From Caryophanales bacterium (GTDB lineage Bacteria > Bacillota > Bacilli > Exiguobacteriales > Exiguobacteriaceae): a stretch of DNA of 5,882 nt. Both the position numbers and the translations under genes were made by a program. Shown piece by piece: positions 1 through 5,541 of the stretch. The stretch lies in contig CABIYO010000070.1 of assembly GCA_902362975.1 (NCBI GenBank), positions 1-5,882 on the forward strand, in the 5' to 3' direction. Below the pieces are notes generated by a model, which was not told where the DNA came from, ran no database searches, and saw nothing but the letters and a program-made list of their open reading frames with translations. The stretch's first letter is position 1, and each line of letters opens with the position of its first letter.

Positions 1-167
1 GGAACAAACCGCGTCTGACGAAACCGACAATATTGAACATTATTAAACGAGCAAAATTGTACATATAAAGGTTGACATTTATAGTCCGTCCCTCCTCCCT
101 TTAGAAAATCGTGATGTGTCCTCCTCATCCGATACCCGCGGAAGGGGAGGGAGAATCTGACGGAATC

Positions 168-183
168 ACGAACTTTTGTTCGT
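168..183. repeat. Small internal hairpin of the mini-IS
   Basis: ACGAAC 168-173 and GTTCGT 178-183 form a perfect 6-bp stem with a TTTT loop. It lies between the left-end long-range pair and the right-end hairpin, so the element could fold into several stems as one transcript or one DNA strand. Its function is unknown. Confidence 0.5.
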
Positions 184-227
184 CATATCTGTCACAGGGG
201 GAGAAGAGTTTTGGACCGGGCGATTCA

Positions 228-275
228 TCTCCCACCTACGCTGGGCTACGCCCCGAGACGCTTAGAGGAGGGAGA
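228..275. repeat. Subterminal right-end hairpin of the mini-IS
   Basis: The outer stem is TCTCCC/GGGAGA, then an A-A mismatch, then CCT/AGG, with a nested GGGC-TAC-GCCC hairpin at 243-253. In IS200/IS605 elements such a hairpin is what the Y1 transposase binds as single-stranded DNA. In tnpB-bearing relatives the same region is the 3' end of the omega RNA. Which role, if either, survives here cannot be told from this copy. Confidence 0.6.
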
Positions 276-889
276 ATTCTCGCCTACTTCTGTTAAGACA
301 TCTCCTGTAATCGCGGAGACCTCAGTAGCAGCTTTATCAATTCCGAGTACCCCAACTACCTCGTTCCCTTGTTTAATCGGGACAAGCACGGTCACGTACT
401 TCCCGTACTCCGGATCATCGATGACACCAGTTGCGACGGTCTCACCTTGGAATGCGGGCGTTGCTCCTTCATACGTCATCGCTGTAGTCGGAGAACCGAT
501 TTCTTCAGCATCTGCCTCGTTCAAACCATCTACGATGATTTGGACTTCCTCGCCCTCTGTGGCAATCGTGTAGACATACATCGCACCGATTTGCTGGCGA
601 TATGTATCTAAGTATTCACGTAGTTGCTTGTACTGCTCATTTTTTGACGGATTCGCCATGAAAGATGCATAAGCATCGGCATCCAACGATTCACTAATCC
701 GTTCACCATCTTCGATTAATGTTGCATGTAACGTACTAAGTACGGAATGTTTCGTACTGAAATACTGTACCACTCCGAATGTGACGATGAGCAACGTAAC
801 GAAGACTAACATCACTACTAAAATGCGCGTCTGTAACGACTCTGATTTTTGTTTCATACCAAAATTCCTCCATTCTCTCCTTACTCTTT

Positions 890-897
890 TTATCGGA
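890..897 (-). promoter_or_regulatory. Possible sigma-D-like -10 element of the sensor gene
   Basis: The minus strand reads TCCGATAA here, 7 of 8 with the sigma-D (flagellar and chemotaxis sigma factor) -10 form GCCGATAA. It sits about 33 bases before the ATG, which allows a short leader carrying the GGAGG site. No good TAAA -35 is found at the usual 15-base spacing (TGGA is there instead), so this is tentative. It would fit a chemotaxis receptor. Confidence 0.25.
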
Positions 898-917
898 TAG
901 AACGAATTAATCTCCAC

Positions 918-953
918 AAAAAAACAGACGATTTTCGACAACATCGCCTGTTT
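918..953 (-). terminator. Rho-independent terminator of the epuA-like/fabZ/lipoprotein operon
   Basis: On the minus strand an 11-bp stem with one G-U pair (arms 943-953 and 922-932) is followed by a T run across 918-924. The stem begins one base after the TAA of the lipoprotein gene (955-957). It separates that operon from the sensor gene, whose own ribosome binding site lies about 50 bases further on. Confidence 0.8.
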
Positions 954-954
954 C

Positions 955-1410
955 TTATTCAACATTTGTCGAATTAATGACTTCAAGTGGTATCGTGACT
1001 TCCGATTCACCTTCTTCAACGAGATGGAAGAGTGGAAGTGTCTCTGATACGAACAGATCCAGGTCTACGTCCGTCTGATACTCATACGTCCGAATATCCT
1101 CTTCACGCTCTGCAATCAGTTCACCAAAAGGAATCGCAACGCGTTCGCCTTCGACCTCATAACTCATGACCGTCGTAGGATCAAGACGACGATTTTCGAG
1201 CATTCGAATCGTGAAGAGCATCGTCGTGTCATTCGTTCGTTCAAGAGAAACGGCGATTGCATCGGACTGTCCTGCCCGTTTATCAATCATCGTTTCATCC
1301 ACATTTTGCTCGTAAACGATGTTCTCTTCACTCGACTCTTCTGTCTGGAGCTGCTGACAACCCACAATCGTCATCAAGCCAACTAATAATACAATGACTA
1401 AAGCACGCAT
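955..1410 (-). CDS. Small lipoprotein of unknown function
   Basis: A 151-residue protein starts with a lipoprotein signal peptide: MR, a hydrophobic stretch (residues 3-16), then the lipobox I-V-G-C with the lipidated Cys at position 18. The mature part should sit on the outer face of the membrane. It opens with an acidic, flexible stretch (QTEESSEENIVYEQ) and continues in alternating strand-like segments (AIAVSLERTND, TMLFTIRML, ERVAIPFGEL, SEVTIPLEVI) that suggest a small beta-sandwich. I do not recognise the family. The start is supported by AAGGAG at 1418-1423, seven bases before ATG. This site overlaps the fabZ stop codon (1422-1424), so the gene is very likely co-transcribed and translationally coupled with fabZ. 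It is the last gene of the operon. Confidence 0.8.
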   Translation of the reverse strand: MRALVIVLLVGLMTIVGCQQLQTEESSEENIVYEQNVDETMIDKRAGQSDAIAVSLERTNDTTMLFTIRMLENRRLDPTTVMSYEVEGERVAIPFGELIAEREEDIRTYEYQTDVDLDLFVSETLPLFHLVEEGESEVTIPLEVINSTNVE

Positions 1411-1421
1411 CCCATTTCTCC

Positions 1422-1844
1422 TTACTTCAAGGCGAAAGTGAGTTCTGCTTCACAAGCAACTTCTCCGTCGACCGTGGCCACGGCACGCCCTTTACCAATT
1501 GGCCCACGAATTTTCATAATTTCTACCTCGAGGCGAAGTTGATCACCCGGGACGACTTGGCGTTTGAAACGGCAGTTGTCAATCCCTGCAAAAAAGGCGA
1601 GCTTGCCTCGATTCGATTCGTCTTTCAACATTGCAAAAGCACCGACTTGTGCGAGTGCTTCAACAATCAAGACACCTGGCATGACATTATAGTCTGGGAA
1701 ATGCCCGTTAAAGAACTCTTCGTTCGCCGTGACATTTTTTAATCCAACAGCACGCTTCTTTTCCTCGACTTCGATAATTCGATCAATTAACAGAAACGGG
1801 TATCTGTGTGGGATTACTTTTTTGATTTGCTCAATTGTATACAT
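1422..1844 (-). CDS. fabZ: 3-hydroxyacyl-[acyl-carrier-protein] dehydratase FabZ
   Basis: This cytoplasmic enzyme removes water from (3R)-hydroxyacyl-ACP to give trans-2-enoyl-ACP in type II fatty acid synthesis. At 140 residues it is the normal length of the family. Visible signatures are [12 protein letters not shown] at residues 11-22 and the active-site block [12 protein letters not shown] with catalytic His48, followed by VEALAQ carrying the catalytic Glu62. The end (AEVELTF-like strand, EAELTFALK) is typical of the hotdog fold. It starts at ATG 1842-1844, 13 bases after the stop of the epuA-like gene, with a purine-rich but imperfect ribosome site (GGCGGTGG) across 1848-1856. Position near flhO-flhP matches the Bacillus arrangement, where this gene is ywpB. 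I see no other fatty-acid gene in the window. Confidence 0.97.
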   Translation of the reverse strand: MYTIEQIKKVIPHRYPFLLIDRIIEVEEKKRAVGLKNVTANEEFFNGHFPDYNVMPGVLIVEALAQVGAFAMLKDESNRGKLAFFAGIDNCRFKRQVVPGDQLRLEVEIMKIRGPIGKGRAVATVDGEVACEAELTFALK

Positions 1845-1857
1845 CCATCCACCGCCT

Positions 1858-2118
1858 TTAAGAGGTTAGCCAAAAATCGGTGATGTGGCGCCAGGTCTCG
1901 ATGTCAAATACATCTTTCCAATCGCCTCCGCCAATGACGCTATACCCGATGACCGCTCCGAGGGCGAGCATCGCGAGTGCCAACACTAAAACAACGAGCA
2001 CGCGCAGTAAAATCGGGAATCGACGATGATTCGATAATCGCGATTGCTTTTTCTGCTTCGTCTCTTGTTCTGTTGAACCTTTTTGTTCTTCCGAACTCGT
2101 CTGTTCATCGTTCGCCAC
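1858..2118 (-). CDS. EpuA-family small membrane protein (often mislabelled RNA polymerase beta subunit)
   Basis: A protein of about 86 residues with a charged, Gln/Lys/Glu-rich cytoplasmic N-terminus (residues 1-33), one membrane helix (about 36-60, [23 protein letters not shown]) and a short outer tail, [23 protein letters not shown]. The arrangement RFPILLR, helix, GYxVIGGG, D-V-F, TWRHI matches the EpuA family, whose database names wrongly mention RNA polymerase; its function is unsettled. Start choice: an upstream TTG (2122-2124) lies only 3 bases from the AAAGGA site at 2128-2133, whereas GTG 2116-2118 is 9 bases away, so I take the GTG. It is the first gene of the operon with fabZ and the lipoprotein gene, under the promoter at 2145-2153. 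Confidence 0.75.
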   Translation of the reverse strand: MANDEQTSSEEQKGSTEQETKQKKQSRLSNHRRFPILLRVLVVLVLALAMLALGAVIGYSVIGGGDWKDVFDIETWRHITDFWLTS

Positions 2119-2144
2119 GTCCAACCATCCTTTCAGCTAAAATG

Positions 2145-2153
2145 ATTATATCA
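2145..2153 (-). promoter_or_regulatory. Extended -10 promoter of the epuA-like/fabZ/lipoprotein operon
   Basis: The minus strand reads TGATATAAT: a perfect TATAAT with TG one base upstream, the extended -10 form. The -35 position (TTTAAT, 17 bases upstream) matches poorly, as is usual for extended -10 promoters. Transcription would start near 2138, just before the AAAGGA site, so the leader is very short. It faces away from mscL. Confidence 0.7.
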
Positions 2154-2315
2154 TATTAGTACCTGGTATTAAAATGCGTAAATTGCTACCTTTTCAGTGT
2201 ACCCTATGCAGAAAAGCCGAACAAGCATCCTTCCCTGATAGAAGTCGAACGATTTATTTATTTCTTCCCTTCAAATATGCTACGCTTAGACTATTCAATG
2301 TCAGGAGGTTTGTCT

Positions 2316-2696
2316 ATGTGGAATGAATTTAAAAAATTCGCAATGCGGGGGAACGTCATCGATTTGGCGATTGCTGTCGTACTTGGTGCAGCGTTCACTG
2401 CCATCGTGAACTCACTCGTCAATGATATCTTTATGCCGCTTCTCGGAATCATTATTGGAGGAATCGACTTTTCTGGCTTAAAAGCAAGTGTACTCGGAGT
2501 GGACGTGTTATACGGCAATTTTATTCAACAGATTGTGTCCTTCTTCTTGATTGCCATTGCCCTCTTCTTGATTGTCAAAGTCATCAATCGTTTACAGCGT
2601 GAAAAAGAAGTGGAGGAAGCTGCTATTCCGATCCCAACGAAAGAAGAGCAACTGTTGACAGAGATTCGTGATCTGCTAAAAGATCGTTCTTTATGA
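2316..2696 (+). CDS. mscL: Large-conductance mechanosensitive channel MscL
   Basis: MscL is a pentameric inner-membrane channel that opens under membrane tension and releases solutes during osmotic downshock. The 126-residue product has the usual length. An amphipathic N-terminal helix (MWNEFKKFAMRGN, residues 1-13) leads into the pore-lining helix TM1 (14-41) with NVIDLAIAVVLGAAF. A loop (44-66) follows, then TM2 (about 68-92), and a C-terminal bundle helix (TKEEQLLTEIRDLLKD). The start at ATG 2316 is set by AGGAGG at 2303-2308, seven bases upstream; a longer reading frame from 2277 has no such support. It stands alone on the plus strand, divergent from the fabZ operon and convergent with the glycerate kinase gene. 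I find no convincing promoter in the roughly 150 bases before it, although TTGCTA at about 2183 with TATGCA 16 bases later is a weak possibility. Confidence 0.96.
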   Translation: MWNEFKKFAMRGNVIDLAIAVVLGAAFTAIVNSLVNDIFMPLLGIIIGGIDFSGLKASVLGVDVLYGNFIQQIVSFFLIAIALFLIVKVINRLQREKEVEEAAIPIPTKEEQLLTEIRDLLKDRSL

Positions 2697-2701
2697 ATGC
2701 G

Positions 2702-2732
2702 AAGGCGCCCGACTACTGTCATGGCGCCTTTT
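2702..2732 (+). terminator. Rho-independent terminator of mscL
   Basis: AAGGCGCC (2702-2709) pairs with GGCGCCTT (2723-2730) around a 13-base loop, and the plus strand ends in TTTT (2729-2732). It lies just after the mscL stop. The last codon and stop of the convergent glycerate kinase gene (2719-2721) fall inside its loop, so the two transcripts overlap here. Confidence 0.75.
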
Positions 2733-3816
2733 CAATGAGGTGACGCACGCGTTGGACCGCATTCGTCAGCAACGGAGCTGCCTCCCAAATCGCTTCTTCT
2801 AACGTCATGATTCGAGACACGATCGGAAAAATGGCGACGATGCCGGACTCCATATGCGATATGTAATCGGACTGTCCGGTGAAGACGAGAGTCGGGACCC
2901 CACGCGTATGCGCAAGGCGTGCCAACCCATACGGTGCCTTTCCCTCAAAGCTTTGCGCGTCAAATTTACCCTCTCCTGTAATCAGCCAATCTGCTTTTTC
3001 TAACTGTTCTTCGAGCTTAGATCAACTGACCACTTCTTCGATGCCACTCACGTAGATTGCACCAAGCTGCAATAGCGCAAAGCCGATGCCCCCAGCCGCC
3101 CCTGCTCCAGGAAGTGCTCTTCGATCCACTTCAAAACAGTTCGCGTAGTGATTGAGGAGCCGGTCATATCGCTTCACTACATCTGCCGCCAATCCTTTCT
3201 GGGGGCCAAACACATAGGCTGCTCCGCTTTCACCAATCAATGGGTTCTGTACATCGGAAGACATTCTCCATACGACCTCGCGCGCACGCGGATGAAGACC
3301 GGACCAATCAATTGATGCCACTTCTTCTAGTCGATGGGGGATGGTCGATAACACAGCACCGTTCGCATCGAGAAAACGAACACCTAACGCTTCGAGCAAT
3401 CCTTTTCCACCATCCATCGTCCCGCTCCCTCCGAGCCCGACGGTGATAATCTTCGCTCCACGCTCTAGCGCTTGAACGATCTGTTGACCGACTCCGACTG
3501 AACTGTAGCGCCACGGATCGACATGAGAGAGGAGTGTCAACCCTGCTGTTTCCGCCACTTCGATCACCGCGTGCCTCGTTGACGGCTCGAAACCAAAACG
3601 TGCAATGCGCTGTAGTCCATCCAAGCACACGACGTTTTCTTCTATAAGGGTCCCTTCCGTATGTGTCGTAATCCAAGCATCCAAAAAACCTTCTCCCCCG
3701 TCAGAAATCGGTATGACGGTGACCTCATGTCCTTCAAGCGCACGAAGGACCGCTTGATTTGCTTCCATACTCGAAAGTGAGCCTTTGAATGAATCCATCG
3801 CGACTACAATCCGCAT
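2719..3816 (-). pseudogene. glxK: Glycerate kinase (class II) with an in-frame internal stop codon
   Basis: Glycerate kinases of this family phosphorylate D-glycerate with ATP in the cytoplasm. From ATG 3814-3816 (GGGGGAG at 3825-3831, eight bases upstream) the frame shows the family marks in order: MDSFKGSLSSMEA (residues 7-19), PISDGGEGF (36-44), GLGGSGTMDGGKG (127-139) and LPGAGAAGG (235-243). Codon 265 is TGA (3022-3024). In the same frame, without any shift, the protein resumes as SKLEEQLEKADWLITGEGKFDAQS... (266 on) and GKAPYGLARLAHTRGVPTLVF, ending at 2719. Together that makes 365 positions, close to the usual 370-380. The family normally has an ordinary residue at codon 265; TTA to TGA would be a single change. 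The truncated product would lack the ITGEG.D segment. A sequencing error is the main alternative. The symbol follows the B. subtilis homologue and is by family only. Confidence 0.85.
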
Positions 3817-3840
3817 TGATGCTTCTCCCCCTTTGTCTAT

Positions 3841-3870
3841 AAAAAACCGCTTCTCGGCTCGAGAAGCGGT
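3841..3870 (-). terminator. Strong Rho-independent terminator after flhP
   Basis: On the minus strand a perfect 10-bp stem (arms 3861-3870 and 3846-3855, ACCGCTTCTC / GAGAAGCGGT) with a 5-base loop is followed by six T (3841-3846, partly in the stem). It starts five bases past the flhP stop and ends ten bases before the glycerate kinase ribosome site, so it closes the flagellar operon but leaves little room for a separate promoter. Confidence 0.9.
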
Positions 3871-3875
3871 ATGCG

Positions 3876-4658
3876 TTATGGACGTAACGCCGTGACAAGC
3901 CCCATCATCTGATCGCTCATCGACATCGCCCGTGAGTTCATTTGATATGCTCGTTGTGTGATTGTCATATCCGTCATTTCTTTTGTCAAATCGACGTTCG
4001 ATGACTCGAGTGTCCCTTCAATCAATAGATTTCCGAGAGGACGATCGACTTCGGTCTCCAAATCCGCTGCGAACACATTATCACCGAGCGGACGTAATTC
4101 CGACGTATTGCGGACTTCTACGATGTCGAGACGTCCGAATTCTTGTTCAACGCCATTCACACTCGCAACGACCACACCGTCTTGACGAATGCGCTGATTC
4201 GTCGCATCGTTCGGCATCGTGATTGGATTACCGTCATCTCCAAGAAGCGGATTGCCGTTCACATCGACGAGCATCGTTTCGTCACCGACCGATAATTGCA
4301 TGTTTCCACTTCGTGTCACCCCAACGCCATTCGGTGTGTCCACGACGAAAAATTGACGGCTCGCCTTCAAAAAGACGTCCAATCCGCGATCGGTCGTACG
4401 CACTTGTCCAATGTTGAACTGTTGGGTGATATCGGCGACGTATCCACCGACCCCGATTCGAATTCCGTTCGGTGTGTCCCGACCGATTTCGAATTCCGGA
4501 CGCGGTTGGTTGTTATACGCCTGCGACAATAGTGAAGCAAAATGGCCCTGTTGCCGCTTAAAGCCGACCGTATCGACGTTCGCGATATTGTGACCTGTCA
4601 CATCTAATTGACGCTGAAGTTGAGACAGAGAGTTGACCGAGTTATAAATGGACTGCAT
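3876..4658 (-). CDS. flhP: Flagellar hook-basal body rod protein FlhP (FlgG-like)
   Basis: A 260-residue structural protein of the flagellar rod/hook family, exported through the flagellar type III apparatus and assembled outside the cell membrane. The N-terminal coiled segment begins MQSIYNSVNSLSQLQRQLDVTGHNIAN and carries the family signature GHNIANVDTVGFK at residues 22-34. The C-terminal helix ends SSNVDLTKEMTDMTITQRAYQMNSRAMSMSDQMMGLVTALR, the usual C-terminal D0 segment of rod proteins. The middle is the variable surface domain (GQVRTTDRGLDVFL, SGNMQLSV, LVDVNGNPLLGDDG). The start is fixed by AGGAGG at 4665-4670, six bases before ATG, overlapping the flhO stop codon. It is the second gene of the flhO-flhP pair, which in B. 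subtilis belongs to the sigma-D regulon. Assignment to FlhP rather than FlgG rests on the pairing and on its closeness to fabZ. Confidence 0.92.
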   Translation of the reverse strand: MQSIYNSVNSLSQLQRQLDVTGHNIANVDTVGFKRQQGHFASLLSQAYNNQPRPEFEIGRDTPNGIRIGVGGYVADITQQFNIGQVRTTDRGLDVFLKASRQFFVVDTPNGVGVTRSGNMQLSVGDETMLVDVNGNPLLGDDGNPITMPNDATNQRIRQDGVVVASVNGVEQEFGRLDIVEVRNTSELRPLGDNVFAADLETEVDRPLGNLLIEGTLESSNVDLTKEMTDMTITQRAYQMNSRAMSMSDQMMGLVTALRP

Positions 4659-4669
4659 GGTGTTCCTCC

Positions 4670-5443
4670 TTAACGAATACGAGCGATTTCGATTGCCCGC
4701 TCGGCACTTTTATCATACGCTTGGACGACTTTTTGATTCGCTTCAAACTGACGATACGTCATCATCAAGTCCGCCATCGTCTGGTCGAGGTTGACGTTCG
4801 CTTCTTCAATAAATCCTTGTAGTACTTCGACCTGGGCCGGCGCCGGGGCATCACCCGTCACACGCCAATCATTTCCGACTTGTTCAAGAGTCGTCAAGTC
4901 ATCGATTTGGTAGGCACCAAGAGTCGCAACGTTTTGCCCAAGCGAAGTGATGACACCATCTTTCCCAACTTGAAACTCGCTCGATGGGAGTTGAATTCGT
5001 TCGCCTTCATCAGAAAGGATATATCCGCCGTCCGCAGAACGAAGGAAGAGCGTCTCATCGATCGAGAAGCGTCCATTTGTCGTATATAACGTCTCGCCGC
5101 CTTGTTCGACTGCAAACATCGGGGCTCCTGCAAAATCAGTAGGTGCCTTTAAATACAAGTCGGTCGGGCTACCGGATTCAGTGATACTCCCCGCTGAGAA
5201 TCGGGGCACCGTTTCTTGAAGATAAACACCCATCGATAAAGTCCCTACTTCTCCCTTCACGCGCGATTTCGCGTTATCCGGATTGCTGACTTGTGCGAGT
5301 AGCATCTCTGGAAACGAACGAACCACGCCGTCAGACGCTTTGAAGCCTGGCGTTCTCACATTACCAAGGTTATTGCTCAAAATCTCTTGTTGGCGCTGCA
5401 GGGCATTCATCGCTCCAGCTGCTGTATATAATCCGCGTAGCAT
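4670..5443 (-). CDS. flhO: Flagellar hook-basal body rod protein FlhO (FlgF/FlgG-like)
   Basis: A 257-residue flagellar rod-family protein. Residues 1-35 (MLRGLYTAAGAMNALQRQQE then ILSNNLGNVRTPGFK) form the N-terminal D0 segment with the signature at 21-35. The C-terminus (VNLDQTMADLMMTYRQFEANQKVVQAYDKSAERAIEIARIR) is the matching D0 helix. The middle holds GSPTDLYLKAPTDF, TNGRFSIDE and LRSADGGYILSDEGE, the usual beta-rich region of FlgF/FlgG relatives. The start at ATG 5441-5443 is preferred over an upstream in-frame ATG at 5470 because it begins the conserved motif and has AAAGGA at 5452-5457, eight bases upstream. It ends 11 bases before flhP. In many Bacillales mbl lies just upstream; here the upstream side is occupied by an IS remnant. 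Confidence 0.93.
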   Translation of the reverse strand: MLRGLYTAAGAMNALQRQQEILSNNLGNVRTPGFKASDGVVRSFPEMLLAQVSNPDNAKSRVKGEVGTLSMGVYLQETVPRFSAGSITESGSPTDLYLKAPTDFAGAPMFAVEQGGETLYTTNGRFSIDETLFLRSADGGYILSDEGERIQLPSSEFQVGKDGVITSLGQNVATLGAYQIDDLTTLEQVGNDWRVTGDAPAPAQVEVLQGFIEEANVNLDQTMADLMMTYRQFEANQKVVQAYDKSAERAIEIARIR

Positions 5444-5482
5444 AATCGTCTTCCTTTCATCCTGTAACATGATTCACTCTCT

Positions 5483-5490
5483 ATATCGTA
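5483..5490 (-). promoter_or_regulatory. Possible sigma-D-like -10 element of flhO-flhP
   Basis: The minus strand reads TACGATAT, 6 of 8 with the sigma-D -10 consensus GCCGATAT, about 40 bases before the flhO start. The -35 region at 15-base spacing reads GAAT, a weak match to TAAA. Known sigma-D control of flhO-flhP in B. subtilis makes the site plausible, but the sequence alone does not prove it. Confidence 0.3.
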
Positions 5491-5541
5491 CCAAACGAAC
5501 GTGACATTCACCGTTTTTTCAAAAAAGAGGCTGGGACATAA

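Larger units (their letters stand above)
83..281. mobile_element. Non-autonomous IS200/IS605-type mini-element (PATE-like)
   Basis: This 199-base segment holds no plausible gene and splits a sensor gene. Its left flank is TTTAT (78-82), a target pentamer of the kind IS200/IS605 elements insert behind without duplicating the target. Near its right end lies an imperfect hairpin: TCTCCC 228-233 pairs with GGGAGA 270-275, and past an A-A mismatch CCT 235-237 pairs with AGG 266-268. An inner GGGC 243-246 / GCCC 250-253 stem sits inside it. TTCATCTCCCACCTA followed by GGGAGAATTCTC resembles right ends of TnpB-bearing IS605 and IS1341-type elements as I remember them. A long-range pair (TCCGTC 85-90 with GACGGA 159-164) lies near the left end. 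The 82/282 junction is supported because it restores the host reading frame; the ends could still be off by a base. No tnpA or tnpB is present, so movement would need proteins supplied in trans. Confidence 0.65.
1..857 (-). pseudogene. Membrane sensor protein with extracellular Cache-like domain, interrupted by a mini-IS; 3' part runs off the window
   Basis: The gene reads from ATG 855-857, with a GGAGG site at 867-871 nine bases upstream. Residues 12-30 are a membrane helix (ILVVMLVFVTLLIV...). Residues 31 to about 190 look extracellular and Cache-like: an N-terminal helix with SLDADAYASF, then MYVYTI, and a closing VPIKQGNEVVGVLGIDKAA. Such N-termini belong to methyl-accepting chemotaxis proteins, sensor kinases or GGDEF proteins. 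The output domain is not in the window, so the class is undecided; chemotaxis receptor is my first guess. Reading breaks after Gly192 (codon 282-284), where a 199-base element begins, and the broken frame ends at TAG 246-248, giving a 203-residue product with no second membrane helix. If 83-281 is removed, the frame continues through bases 82-2 (INVNLYMYN...IVGFVRRGLF). That fits a second helix followed by basic residues, although its internal Arg and Asn make it an unusual helix. Confidence 0.7.

Noticed and set aside
111..573. Plus-strand reading frames across the mini-IS and the sensor gene
   Set aside because: They have no ribosome site, are rich in Pro/Ser/Thr as shadows are, and one crosses the mini-IS boundary; none resembles TnpA or TnpB.
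858..1019. N-terminal extension of 54 residues on the sensor gene
   Set aside because: It runs through the operon terminator (918-953) and into the lipoprotein gene; a good ribosome site and a typical receptor N-terminus point to ATG 857.
2277..2315. Longer MscL start at 2277
   Set aside because: No ribosome site for it, while AGGAGG at 2303-2308 serves ATG 2316, which begins at the conserved N-terminal helix.
2719..2925. Separate small gene MARLAHTRG... after the glycerate kinase
   Set aside because: It is in the same frame as the kinase and is its C-terminal part; the TTG at 2925 is an internal codon without a well-placed ribosome site.
3022..3024. Selenocysteine or programmed recoding at the TGA
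   Set aside because: Only a 5-bp TCTAA/TTAGA pairing with a 13-base loop follows, too weak for a SECIS element, and the family has no known selenoprotein.
3308..3676. 122-codon minus-strand reading frame
   Set aside because: An Arg- and Ser-rich shadow of the glycerate kinase in another frame; no ribosome site or family resemblance.
5444..5470. Longer FlhO start at 5470
   Set aside because: It would put AAAGGA inside the gene and add residues before the conserved MLRGLYTAAGAM start.
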